This document shows, one piece after another, positions 1-7,972 of a DNA stretch of 14,353 nucleotides. How positions within the stretch are numbered: position 1 is the stretch's first letter; each line of letters begins with the position of its first letter. Source of the stretch: Candidatus Peribacteraceae bacterium. GTDB lineage: Bacteria > Patescibacteriota > Gracilibacteria > Peribacterales > Peribacteraceae. Both the position numbers and the translations under genes were made by a program. The stretch is taken from contig JAGOUB010000013.1 in the NCBI GenBank assembly GCA_018061525.1, positions 1 to 14,353 of the forward strand. Reading direction: 5' to 3'. A model generated the notes under the pieces. That model was not told where the DNA came from and made no database searches. It saw only the letters and a list, made by a program, of their open reading frames with translations.

Positions 1-935
1 GGGCTGGCGTAGCCGACGGCAAGAACGAGCACGGGAAAGAACGCGATGACCGTGACGGTGCCCAAAGCGTCGCGGCGCCGGACGAGCATGGCCGCTCCCC
101 AGGCCGAAAGCGCGAGCAAAAGCGGCGTCACCAACCACCACCACGGCAGGAGATGCTTCGGCAGCAGGTCATCGGCGCGCCACATTCCGTAGAGCGAGAG
201 AACGTTGAACCATACGCCGAAGCGCGGATCCGAGCGGGTATCGAAGGCGGCGAAATCCTGCGGACCGATCCGCGCCAGTAGCGCCCCTTCTTGGAAGAGC
301 GACAGGGCGAGCGGGGCGAGCGCCAGGATACCGACGAGAGCGATGCAGACAGCCGCGAGACGGCGCGACGACGGCGATGGGACGAGACCGGACAGCGCTG
401 CGGCGGCGAGCGCGAGCAGGAAGACAGCCGTGATGGCGGCCCAGTGCAAGCTGAGGAGCGGGTATGCGGCGAGAAGTGCCAGGCACATCAGCGCGCGGCG
501 ACGGTCGAACTGCCGAAGCAGTGGCAGGCAGAACGAGATGACGAGGGGGAACAGGCCGTACCCCAGCAGCACCCGCCACTGGCCGGCTGCGAAGCGCTCG
601 AAGACATATGGATTGCACTGGTAGAGCAGGCCCGCTGCGAAGGCGTACGCCCGCCCGACGTAGGGCCGCGCGAGTCGCTCCATCGCGACGCCGGGCAGCA
701 GCAGCACTCCGAATAACAGGAGCTTCTGTACCCATTCCGACGGGAAGATGTGGCCGAGTAACGCCAAGGCGGCGTCGACGGGAAAATAGATCGACACCCC
801 GCCATGGAGGAAGTCGGCCCAGTCCGGGCGCGGAGACCAGACCATGTCGGGCAAGAAGACAAACCCGGGGGCCAGCAGCGGCGCCACTACGCCGAGCGCC
901 ACGGCGGCGAAAAGCCAGGTCGAGGCGCGTGTCAT
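1..935 (-). CDS. N-terminal part of a second GT-C-like polytopic membrane protein (3' end outside the window)
   Basis: An open frame of 311 codons starts at ATG 935 and runs to the window edge without a stop. It begins MTRASTWLFAAVALG and then alternates hydrophobic helices and short loops, about eight helices in the visible part. The first outward loop contains FLPDMVWSPRPDWADF (Asp30, Asp38, Asp41), and a later loop has CNPYVFERFAAGQWRVLLGYG (107-126). The D-x-V-W-x-P pattern matches DWIVWP in the large GT-C-like protein upstream, at almost the same place after the first helix, suggesting that the two are related. GT-C enzymes use polyprenyl-phosphate sugars at the outer face. The ATGA overlap with the small membrane protein gene supports the start. 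The C-terminal domain is unseen, and a YfhO-like or oligosaccharyltransferase-like protein is also possible. Confidence 0.8.
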   Translation of the reverse strand, partial: MTRASTWLFAAVALGVVAPLLAPGFVFLPDMVWSPRPDWADFLHGGVSIYFPVDAALALLGHIFPSEWVQKLLLFGVLLLPGVAMERLARPYVGRAYAFAAGLLYQCNPYVFERFAAGQWRVLLGYGLFPLVISFCLPLLRQFDRRRALMCLALLAAYPLLSLHWAAITAVFLLALAAAALSGLVPSPSSRRLAAVCIALVGILALAPLALSLFQEGALLARIGPQDFAAFDTRSDPRFGVWFNVLSLYGMWRADDLLPKHLLPWWWLVTPLLLALSAWGAAMLVRRRDALGTVTVIAFFPVLVLAVGYAS

Positions 936-1363
936 CGCTTGGAACGAGAAGGAGAACGTTTCGTTCGTTTAGGCTTAGGTGCCCGGCCCACGGCCAAGGC
1001 TGCCAGGCCGATTGTCAGCAGGAAAAAAGCCCAGATCGACGCCTGCTCGGCGCTCACCAGGTTGAACGACAGCTTACGACTCTCCAGCGCCGAGAGGATC
1101 GGGAACGCAGCCAGGCAGACCAGCGCGACGCCGATGGCGTATCGCCCGTCGAGCCGCCAGTAGAGCATAGCGGCTGCGAGCAGCCAGAGGCCGATCGCGT
1201 CGGCAGGCAGACGGAATACGATCTGCAGAGCGAGTCCGGCCGCGAGCAATCCGATCACGCCGAGCGCATCACGAAGGGAAGCGCTCCGTACCGCTGCCCA
1301 ACAACGGCGCATGAGAGCGACCGCATCCCGGAACGTGAAGATGTAGTCACGGGAGTTAAGCAT
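932..1363 (-). CDS. Small four-helix membrane protein of unknown function
   Basis: 143 residues. After 32 mostly polar and basic residues come four hydrophobic segments at about 33-50, 56-71, 75-92 and 107-126, then a tail with nine Lys/Arg in 17 residues (APKPKRTKRSPSRSKR). The positive N-terminus and tail predict both ends in the cytoplasm. I recognise no family or catalytic motif. It is real by context: it overlaps the GT-C-like gene by 8 bases and the next GT-C-like gene by 4 (ATGA), with no frame disruption. Its position between two large polytopic putative glycosyltransferases suggests an accessory subunit or a small lipid-linked-sugar transporter, for example of the GtrA or EamA-half kind, but no signature of these is clear. 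Confidence 0.7.
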   Translation of the reverse strand: MLNSRDYIFTFRDAVALMRRCWAAVRSASLRDALGVIGLLAAGLALQIVFRLPADAIGLWLLAAAMLYWRLDGRYAIGVALVCLAAFPILSALESRKLSFNLVSAEQASIWAFFLLTIGLAALAVGRAPKPKRTKRSPSRSKR

Positions 1364-4300
1364 GGCCAGAGGAGGAAGAGCGTTTTTTCTTTTTAAGGCG
1401 GCGGCGCACGAACGCGCCCGCCACCCAGACTGAAGAACCGATGAACACGGTGGTAGAGATCGCCAATCCCAGGATGAACCAGCGCTGCGGCGCGAACTCA
1501 GCCACGAATGTCAGGTCATAGGTGCCATCGGGGTTGGCGGCACAGCGCTCATCAGCGCAAACGGCGGCCGGATCCACGTACCAACCGTTCAGGAAGCCGT
1601 CGAGCGCGAAGTGGCGTTCGTCGCCGATTCGCTCGCGCTTTGCCCAAGGCAGCCACGAGAACGGACCGTCGGCCGTGGCGAACCGGAGCTGCCATCCGTC
1701 ATGGTAGGCCTCGGCGAGCGATAGATAGAACGGCGCGCCGGCACCGCGAACGCGCACCAACGTCCGTGCGGGATCGAGAGTCTCGAAGTTCACCTCGCTC
1801 GGCAATCGAGCCGGCTCCGCCGACCGAGAGACGAGGTAGTAACGATCGAACAGGTCGGGCAGGAGAGATAAGGAAAAGTTATCGTAGCGCGTCACGATGC
1901 GCCGTCCGCCGCCCTCGTCGTACGAGTAAACCGTGAGCGAGACGGAGGTGGCGCCAGCCGGGACGAGGATCTGCCGGTTGAGCAGATGCCAGTTGGAGTC
2001 GCCGATGGGCAGGCGCTCCTGAATGACGGTGGCATCCGGATCGTTGAATCCGAGGTTGTAGCCGGCGGCCAGGCCGTTGGGGCTCTGGTATGCGAAGGAA
2101 AACAAGTAGCGAGAATTCTCCCGCACGGGCAGCAGCGTCGGGCCGGTGCAAGCGATGTGCTTGGTCGCGCCAAGCTCGAGCACATACCGGCCGTGCGAGC
2201 CGCCCTCTGCGCGGAGCATGTCGACATCGCCATGCGAATCGTAGCGATTGCAGTCGCCGACGGTCTCGGCCCAAAGTCCGTCTTCGAAGCTTGGATTCGG
2301 GATGAGGTTGCCGGACGGCTCGGCCGGATCGCCGAAAGTGAAGACGACGCCGGAGCCGGCGGTCGCGAAGGCAGAGAAGGGGAGCGGGACGAAGCTGTCG
2401 TCGGTTGTCGTCGCCGGCACCGACGCCACGGGTGTCAGCTCGCGGAGCGAGAACGAATCATAGCGCGTGACGACCTCCTTCTTGCCGCCGTCGTCGGCAT
2501 AGGAATACACCGTGATCAGGGCGGTGGAGGCGTCGGCGGGCACATCCACCGCGCGCGAGAAGCGCCGCCATTCGGTGCCGTTCACGGGCAGGCGGCCCTG
2601 CAGGGGGGCGGCAGAGCTGCCGGGGAACTCCAGGTAGTAGCCAGCCTGAGGCGCGTTATCGCTCTGGTAATCGAACTCCAGGCGGTAGCGGCGGCCGGCG
2701 GCCACGGGCATCGTCGTGCCGGTGCAAGCGATATGCCTGGTGGCGGATAATTCCAGCGCACGCTCGCCGGCGCTGACCCGGTCCGAAAGGGCCATCCTCA
2801 GCACCGGCTGGTCGTCGTAGGCGTTGCAGTCGCCGACGGACTTCGACCACAGCCCCGACTCGAAACCGGGATTGGGGATGACGTTCACCGGCGAGACGCG
2901 CTCGATCTTGAGCGGCAAGGCGGCGCTGCCGAGCTCGAGCGGCGTCGCGGCGGGCACGAGCGGGATGATGCGCGTGCCGAGCGAAGCGACATAGTCGCCG
3001 TCCCCGGCGGCGGTCTCGAAGACGACGCGCGGAGCGGCCGATGCGAGCGGCACTGCAGCCTGGCGCAACTGGCCGGGCCGGCCGGCATACACCCGCAACG
3101 CGCCGCCGCCGAGTTGGTAGGAGAAGAACCGCTCTCCATGCTTCTCATAGAGCGTCGTCGACAGTTCGCCCGTCTCGCCGCCGGCCTCGTAGCCGCGCAA
3201 CGAGAGATCGCGATCCGAAACGTTCTCAAAGAGCATGTCTACGACCGGCGCAGGTACGTCCTTGGCGTCGTCGGCGATCAGGAAGTCGAAGCCGGCACCC
3301 AGGGCTTTCGTGGTGAAAGCGTACTTCTGCTCTAGGTTCTCGGACGAGGCGAATGCCAGGACCGAATCGAGCGCCGCCACGTACGAGCGCGCCTTATCAT
3401 TCTCGAAAACCGCCACCTCCTTGGTACCAAGATCTGCCGAACGAAGGTAGGGCAGCGCCTGGAGCCGCGAGACGTACCAATCGCGGATGGCGGTGTCGGA
3501 GTGGCCGCCGTAATCGCGGAAGAAATCATTGTCGTTCGCGGCGTCGCGCAAGGGCACTACCACGTACTTCACCGCCGAGGCATCCAGCAGCGCGTCAGAG
3601 TAAGAACGCTCCAAGGGGGCCATGATCCGCTCGGGCGACAAGGTGGGATCGCTCCCGGAAAACAGCCGCCAACCCGTCCAGGGCGCTTCGGCCACGTCAA
3701 ATTTTGGATGGTTGGCGCTGAAGAAGGCCCACGGCGAACTGCGCGGCACCCAAGCCGTGCGGAAGTATTCCTCCTGGCCGCCGATAGCCTCCCGCATCAC
3801 GCGATAGTCGGTCGGCATGCGCCGCGGCACGAAGAGTGTGCCGATCTCGCCGGTCACCAGCGGCAAGACGTTCATGCCGGCGACCGCGAGCACCACCATC
3901 GCCGTCGCGCCGAAGACAACGCGTTTGCGGACAGTGGCACGCCCCTGCGCGAGCGATGTGAAGAGGGAGTGAAGCAGGCCGGCGTAGCCCAGTGCGATGA
4001 GAATGAAGAACTTGGACCCGTCGCGGAAAAGCGAGAATCCCGGAAAGTTTTCGTAGAGCCAAGCGAAAAAGCTCGGGAACGGCACTGACGACTGCTTGGT
4101 AAGCAGGATGCCAACCAGGGCGACAGCCGCGAAAAAGAGGCCGTGCTTGTTCGCGGTCCGCTTGGGGAGCAGGAGTGCGGAGAAGCAGACCAAAGGGATC
4201 AGCCACAAATACCAGTGGATCGGCTGCACGACGAAATCCCGGTCGGGCAAGCCACCGGTCCAGAACGGCTCGGAGAGAGCGAAGGCGTGCGCCAGATTCA

Positions 4301-5078
4301 AAAACTGCTCACCGAACAAGCCGCGCTTGGCGAAATGCGAGATCTCCGCCGAGAAGCCGCCGAACGCGACGGGCAAGAGGAAAAAAAGACTCAGGGCGAT
4401 GATGAGGGCGATACCGACGGCGAGGGATCGACGCTGCTTATAGAGGGATTTTCCATGGAAGTAGGCGGCGTACGCTGCCAGCACGAACGTCATGATGAAC
4501 ATGATCCGCAGCTCATAGCAGACGCCCACGATGTAAGCGGCGGCGAAGGCCAGCCAGGCGCCGAAGCTGCGGCGGCGGAGCGCGTTCTCCAGGAGCAAGA
4601 GCAAGAGCGGGGCGACTGAATAGACGAAGGCGATAGGAAGATGTGCGGTCTGGCGCACCAAGAAAGGCGTCGTGGCCCCGTAGAAGATGGCGACCAAGAA
4701 GGCGACTCCGTCGCCCGGCGCCAGCTTTCGGAAGAAAAGGTACGGCGAGACAAAGCCGAAGACGGCGATGGGGATGAAGAATGTCAACTTCACCGCGGTA
4801 TCGAAGTTTAAGCCGGCACCGATAATGGCCGACCACAGGGTGGCAATGAGCGCGAAGCTCATTTGGATGTTCGACTCGCCGAAATTCATGAATGGCACCC
4901 AAGCAGTCCAAGTAAAGACCAAACTCCTGGCCGTCTCATCCGGCCAGACAATCCAGTCAGTGTGCGTGAGTGTATTGCCCAGCTGGAACCACGGCAGGTG
5001 CGTGACGACTGCCGTGATCAGAAGCAGCAAGAGGTAGCGGTGCCGATGGCAAAATGCCCCCAATCTACGGATAGACAC
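1356..5078 (-). CDS. Large GT-C-like membrane glycosyltransferase (AftD/YfhO-like) with two carbohydrate-binding-like domains
   Basis: 1240 residues with the start at GTG 5078. Residues 1 to about 405 hold roughly ten or more helices. The first outward loop has THTDWIVWPDE (Asp41, Asp47, Glu48), where GT-C enzymes keep their catalytic acid. FSLFRDGSKFF (near 348-358) and AVKYVVVPL resemble AftD/YfhO-type proteins. Residues 405 to about 1190 are a long extracytoplasmic part containing two 148-residue copies of a CBM-like domain (734-881 and 926-1073). One last helix (about 1200-1224) and a basic tail RRRLKKKKRSSSSGHA end the protein. GT-C enzymes use lipid-linked sugars on the outer face; the CBM-like domains may hold the acceptor glycan. 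The start is uncertain: TTG at 5132 would overlap the methyltransferase stop (TTGA) and add 18 residues. It ends with TAA, overlapping the next ATG by 8 bases. The AftD relation is from architecture, not proven. Confidence 0.8.
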   Translation of the reverse strand: MSIRRLGAFCHRHRYLLLLLITAVVTHLPWFQLGNTLTHTDWIVWPDETARSLVFTWTAWVPFMNFGESNIQMSFALIATLWSAIIGAGLNFDTAVKLTFFIPIAVFGFVSPYLFFRKLAPGDGVAFLVAIFYGATTPFLVRQTAHLPIAFVYSVAPLLLLLLENALRRRSFGAWLAFAAAYIVGVCYELRIMFIMTFVLAAYAAYFHGKSLYKQRRSLAVGIALIIALSLFFLLPVAFGGFSAEISHFAKRGLFGEQFLNLAHAFALSEPFWTGGLPDRDFVVQPIHWYLWLIPLVCFSALLLPKRTANKHGLFFAAVALVGILLTKQSSVPFPSFFAWLYENFPGFSLFRDGSKFFILIALGYAGLLHSLFTSLAQGRATVRKRVVFGATAMVVLAVAGMNVLPLVTGEIGTLFVPRRMPTDYRVMREAIGGQEEYFRTAWVPRSSPWAFFSANHPKFDVAEAPWTGWRLFSGSDPTLSPERIMAPLERSYSDALLDASAVKYVVVPLRDAANDNDFFRDYGGHSDTAIRDWYVSRLQALPYLRSADLGTKEVAVFENDKARSYVAALDSVLAFASSENLEQKYAFTTKALGAGFDFLIADDAKDVPAPVVDMLFENVSDRDLSLRGYEAGGETGELSTTLYEKHGERFFSYQLGGGALRVYAGRPGQLRQAAVPLASAAPRVVFETAAGDGDYVASLGTRIIPLVPAATPLELGSAALPLKIERVSPVNVIPNPGFESGLWSKSVGDCNAYDDQPVLRMALSDRVSAGERALELSATRHIACTGTTMPVAAGRRYRLEFDYQSDNAPQAGYYLEFPGSSAAPLQGRLPVNGTEWRRFSRAVDVPADASTALITVYSYADDGGKKEVVTRYDSFSLRELTPVASVPATTTDDSFVPLPFSAFATAGSGVVFTFGDPAEPSGNLIPNPSFEDGLWAETVGDCNRYDSHGDVDMLRAEGGSHGRYVLELGATKHIACTGPTLLPVRENSRYLFSFAYQSPNGLAAGYNLGFNDPDATVIQERLPIGDSNWHLLNRQILVPAGATSVSLTVYSYDEGGGRRIVTRYDNFSLSLLPDLFDRYYLVSRSAEPARLPSEVNFETLDPARTLVRVRGAGAPFYLSLAEAYHDGWQLRFATADGPFSWLPWAKRERIGDERHFALDGFLNGWYVDPAAVCADERCAANPDGTYDLTFVAEFAPQRWFILGLAISTTVFIGSSVWVAGAFVRRRLKKKKRSSSSGHA
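1860..2303 (-). repeat. Second copy of the tandem CBM-like domain
   Basis: It encodes residues 926-1073, from IPNPSFEDGLW to TRYDNFSLSLL, exactly 192 codons after the first copy and with the same length of 148. The DNA is still locally identical at the same 576-base offset: a 16-base match (2248-2263 and 2824-2839) and a 15-base match (2142-2156 and 2718-2732), both over the cysteine motifs. A 44-residue Thr/Ser/Pro/Gly-containing linker separates the copies. Confidence 0.85.
2436..2879 (-). repeat. First copy of the tandem CBM-like domain
   Basis: It encodes residues 734-881 of the GT-C-like protein, starting with IPNPGFESGLW and ending with TRYDSFSLREL. The NPGFE opening and the closing TRYDSFSL strand are typical of jelly-roll carbohydrate-binding modules (CBM 4/16/22-like). 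Two cysteines (GDCN and IACTG) are shared with the second copy and may form a disulfide outside the cytoplasm. By hand alignment about 72 of some 149 positions are identical to the second copy. Confidence 0.85.
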
Positions 5079-5128
5079 AATGGTACGTGTCGTCCAAGGA
5101 GCGAGGAAAGAAGATCCGATGGCGTCGC

Positions 5129-5893
5129 TCAAGCCGCTGTGGGCTTCTGGAAGACGAAAAATGAACTTCCCAGGAAGGGCTTGAACGGGAACCGGTCCAA
5201 ATAGTTCACCATCGAGTCGCGGTAGACCGATTGTGCCGACCAATAACGCGCCTTGAGCCCGCGAGCCCGCGCCCACTTCCGGATATCGAGCGGATTGGTC
5301 ACGACGCAGGCATCGTCATCCGGCTGAAAGTGCGGCCGCTCCACCGTCTCCATCCTCTCGAAGCGGTGCCGCGGGGAGAACACCTTACGGGCGATGATCG
5401 CGAGGTTACGCAGCTTGCGACCGAGACCGCGCGTGCGATGGTGGTAGCTATTGGTCACCGATAGGAAGTTGGGGCAGACGGCGATGAGGAAACCGCCGGG
5501 TCGGAGCACGCGCAGCTGCTCATCGAGGAACGCCTCCGGATCGTCGGTGTGCTCCAGCACGTTGTACGAGCCCACGACGGCGAAGCGATCGGCGTCGTAC
5601 GGAAGCGCCACGCCGTCGTACGCATCGCAAGGAAGGCCCTTCGTCTGGCAGGCAGCCACGGATGGGAGCGAGATCTCCGCGCCACGCCAGTGACGATCGG
5701 GAGCGAGGGTGCTCCCAACTTGCAGTGCGAGGCCCGTGCCGCAGCCGACGTCGAGCACGGCCGAACCGGGCGATGAATGCCGCACCAGGCGCTCGGCGTA
5801 TTTTTGGAACACGGCCGTGCCTTGGCGCTCGAGGTAGTCCGCGTAGGTGCCGTTTCGGAGGTAGTACTCGCGCTGCATGACGTCAGGATACAT
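5129..5893 (-). CDS. Class I SAM-dependent methyltransferase
   Basis: 254 residues. SAM-binding motif I is AVLDVGCGTG (45-54). SYNVLEHTDDPEAFL (109-123) and LRVLRPGGFLIAVCPN (127-142) match the Methyltransf_11/UbiE-like group, in which the VLEH and RPGG segments are diagnostic. The remaining C-terminal part, with HHRTRGLGRK and ERPHFQPDDD, resembles methyltransferases found in O-antigen and capsule clusters. The ATG at 5893 is chosen for the GGAGAGGAA just upstream, giving an 11-base overlap with the GT4 gene. As the second methyltransferase of the operon, it probably modifies a sugar or terminates the glycan chain. Substrate and methylated atom (O, C or N) cannot be told. Confidence 0.85.
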   Translation of the reverse strand: MYPDVMQREYYLRNGTYADYLERQGTAVFQKYAERLVRHSSPGSAVLDVGCGTGLALQVGSTLAPDRHWRGAEISLPSVAACQTKGLPCDAYDGVALPYDADRFAVVGSYNVLEHTDDPEAFLDEQLRVLRPGGFLIAVCPNFLSVTNSYHHRTRGLGRKLRNLAIIARKVFSPRHRFERMETVERPHFQPDDDACVVTNPLDIRKWARARGLKARYWSAQSVYRDSMVNYLDRFPFKPFLGSSFFVFQKPTAA

Positions 5894-7073
5894 CGTCCGT
5901 TTTCCTCTCCATTGCAACGGATCGGACTATCGTTAGGATCCGCGGGAAGACCGCGGTCTCCCAATCGTGTGTCTCCTCGAAGAAGCGCCGGTTCCGGGCG
6001 CCGGCTGCGGCCATGGCGCTCCGATTCGATGCGAGGGCGACGATTTTCTCGGCCAAGCCAGGCCAATCTTCTTGCGCCACGATGAAATCTTCAGCTACCA
6101 CCGAACGCCCGCCGATCGTATCGGAACTAAGAATGGGCAAGCCGCTGGCCATTGCTTCCACAAAGACATTGGCGTACATCTCCTCGCGGGCCATGTGCAC
6201 GACAAGATCCGATGAGCGATACCGTTCCGGCATCAGGGCGTAATCGACAAGCCCCAGGAATTCGATGCGGTCCAAGACACCGAGTTCAGCCGCCAACGCC
6301 TCGAGCCGGCCGCGTTCTTCGCCGGCGCCGAGGATCGCCAGGCTGATCGTCGGGAAGCGCGGCGCAACGGCGGCGAGAGCCCGAATCGTCAGATCGATCC
6401 CTTTACGGCGGATGAGCGACCCCACGCAGAGAATGCGCAGTTGATCGCCATCTGGCCCGCCTGGCCGGGGCGAAAACAGCCGTCCGTCCTTGGCGGGCGG
6501 GATGACATGGATCTTGCGTTCGTCGATGTGCTTCGACAGATATTCTTTGGTGGCCCGGCCTTCCACAAGTACGACGTCGGCTCGCCGGAGCGTGGCAAAT
6601 GAGAGCGCTTTCAGCAGCGGCGAAATCAGGTAAGACAATGTTACGGCGGCGGCCTTCACGACGAGGTTCTTGCCGTCCGGGTCGAGCCTGGAATAGGGGA
6701 GTGCGAAGGGGCCGACGATGAAGGGTAGTGAGCGGTGGCGCGGCAGGAGGGGGAGCAGGTTGAACGTCGCGCCGGGGGTAAATGGCCGTACGTGGTAGAG
6801 CAGGCCGTATTCGCCAGCGCGGAGCGCCCGCCACTCCGCCCGCATGTAAGCAATGGCGAAAGCGGCAGCGTTGAAGAACGACACGTCGAGTTCCTTCTTG
6901 GTCTGCACCTCGATGATCTCGTAGGGCTTCTGTCCCACAAGCGGACTCTGCCCCGCAATGACTGTGGAATCGGGGAAGTGCTTGCACAAACGGTCGACGA
7001 TATCGAAGGTAGTACCCACTTCGGATCGAAAATCGGCGTAGATGTAGTGCGCCGGTGAGAAGAGGATCCGCAC
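5883..7073 (-). CDS. GT4-family glycosyltransferase (GTG start)
   Basis: 396 residues with the GT-B fold. The N-terminus MRILFSPAHY is a typical first strand and loop, which supports the GTG start at 7071-7073. The donor domain starts near residue 212 with RILCVGSLIRRKGIDLTIRAL (Arg/Lys of the phosphate-binding site at 222-224), LAILGAGEERGRLEAL (246-260) and the EX7E signature Glu298 to Glu306 in REEMYANVFVEAMASGLP. A hydrophobic stretch at about 138-160 in the first domain suggests membrane contact. It overlaps the next gene by 11 bases and follows the TylF-like gene after 24 bases. It is expected to act in the cytoplasm on the same lipid-linked glycan as the other transferases. Sugar specificity cannot be read from the sequence. 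Confidence 0.88.
   Translation of the reverse strand: MRILFSPAHYIYADFRSEVGTTFDIVDRLCKHFPDSTVIAGQSPLVGQKPYEIIEVQTKKELDVSFFNAAAFAIAYMRAEWRALRAGEYGLLYHVRPFTPGATFNLLPLLPRHRSLPFIVGPFALPYSRLDPDGKNLVVKAAAVTLSYLISPLLKALSFATLRRADVVLVEGRATKEYLSKHIDERKIHVIPPAKDGRLFSPRPGGPDGDQLRILCVGSLIRRKGIDLTIRALAAVAPRFPTISLAILGAGEERGRLEALAAELGVLDRIEFLGLVDYALMPERYRSSDLVVHMAREEMYANVFVEAMASGLPILSSDTIGGRSVVAEDFIVAQEDWPGLAEKIVALASNRSAMAAAGARNRRFFEETHDWETAVFPRILTIVRSVAMERKTDDVS
5902..5910 (-). promoter_or_regulatory. Ribosome binding site GGAGAGGAA that fixes the methyltransferase start
   Basis: On the minus strand GGAGAGGAA ends 8 bases before the ATG at 5893. It lies inside the end of the GT4 coding region and favours the start at 5893 over an in-frame TTG at 5917 or an ATG at 5878. 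It is one of the strongest Shine-Dalgarno matches in the window. Confidence 0.6.
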
Positions 7074-7097
7074 GGCCCGAGGGTACCACGCCGACCG

Positions 7098-7928
7098 TCA
7101 GCGGGCCTTCCGCCAGCAGACCGCGTCGTCATCGATGTCCTGAAGCGGTTCGGTGATGCCGCGTGCGGCGCGGAAATCATCCACGGCCTGTTTGCAGGAT
7201 TGCATCCGGTGATAGTCGTCGATGATCACGAAGCCGTCGGGCGACACGCGGTCATAGAGATTTACCAGCACGTCGGTCGTGGACGAATAGAGATCGGCGT
7301 CCACGCGCAAGATCGCCAGCGGCCCGACGGGAAGCGCGGGCAACGAGTCGGCGAACCAGCCCTCGGCAAAGCGCACCTGCGAGTCGAGCAGGCCGTAGCG
7401 CCGGAAATTCTCTTCCACATCGGCGCGCGAGACGGCCAAATCCTCACATCGATGAAGGAAGAGGCCCTTATCCTGCGACGCGCCCGAGGCCGGCAGGCCC
7501 TGGAACGAATCAGCGACCCAAACGGTGCGCTCGACCACGGCGTTCGCTTTCAGGACGCCGCGAAGCAAAATGGCCGCTCCACCACGCCAGACGCCGGCTT
7601 CCAAGAAATCACCCGGCACCTTCTCGGCCAGGACTGTCTCGGCGCAGCGCTGCAGGTGGCTCAGGCGCTCCCAGCCGACCATGCTGTGCGCAAAGGCCGG
7701 CCAGTCGAGACCTGCCTTGCGCGCCACCGGGTCAAACTCGCTAAGGCGCATGCTCCAGCCGCGGTTGCCGCGCAGGATACTCAGCACGATCTCGCCGAAC
7801 GAGCGCCGGCCAAAACGCCCCTCTTCACGGCCGTAGACCCAGTTGATGAGCGACCGCTTGAGCAGGTCGAGGTAGAGCGCGCGCGGATCGGCGGGCAACG
7901 GCGGCAGGGCTGGTTCGTCGTGCGGCAT
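7098..7928 (-). CDS. TylF/MycF-family O-methyltransferase
   Basis: 276 residues. After an N-terminal helical region comes FLEAGVWRGG (108-117, SAM-binding loop), VWVADSFQGLP (136-146), LRVDADLYSSTTDVL (207-221) and FVIIDDYH (233-240), then SCKQAVDDFR (244-253). These are the signatures of the TylF/macrocin O-methyltransferase family, whose Asp residues in DADLY and IDDY bind a divalent metal next to a sugar hydroxyl. Macrolide enzymes of this family methylate deoxysugars. In surface-glycan loci, relatives are presumed to methylate glycan sugars. The setting between a rhamnosyltransferase-like GT2 and a GT4 fits the second role. The ATG at 7928 has a T-rich, Shine-Dalgarno-free leader. Gaps to its neighbours are 44 and 24 bases. 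The target hydroxyl is unknown. Confidence 0.88.
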   Translation of the reverse strand: MPHDEPALPPLPADPRALYLDLLKRSLINWVYGREEGRFGRRSFGEIVLSILRGNRGWSMRLSEFDPVARKAGLDWPAFAHSMVGWERLSHLQRCAETVLAEKVPGDFLEAGVWRGGAAILLRGVLKANAVVERTVWVADSFQGLPASGASQDKGLFLHRCEDLAVSRADVEENFRRYGLLDSQVRFAEGWFADSLPALPVGPLAILRVDADLYSSTTDVLVNLYDRVSPDGFVIIDDYHRMQSCKQAVDDFRAARGITEPLQDIDDDAVCWRKAR

Positions 7929-7972
7929 AGAAAACAGATCGCGATGATCGTACGGAAAATGGCAGAGGGCGC

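Noticed and set aside
1986..2750. A plus-strand open frame of 254 codons antisense to the GT-C-like gene, and similar long plus-strand frames at 608-1396, 7200-7976, 9028-9969 and 10197-11006
   Set aside because: They are antisense shadows of convincing minus-strand genes in GC-rich DNA, have no recognisable domains and have compositions rich in Arg, Ala and Gly or Glu without structure.
1860..2879. A mobile element or assembly duplication behind the 576-base repeat period
   Set aside because: The copies differ at about half of the residues and stay in frame within one protein, so this is an old domain duplication, not an insertion or an assembly artefact.
7929..7972. A promoter in the gap before the TylF-like gene (TACGAT as a -10 box)
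   Set aside because: No acceptable -35 element lies at 16 to 18 bases upstream, so the match is likely chance.
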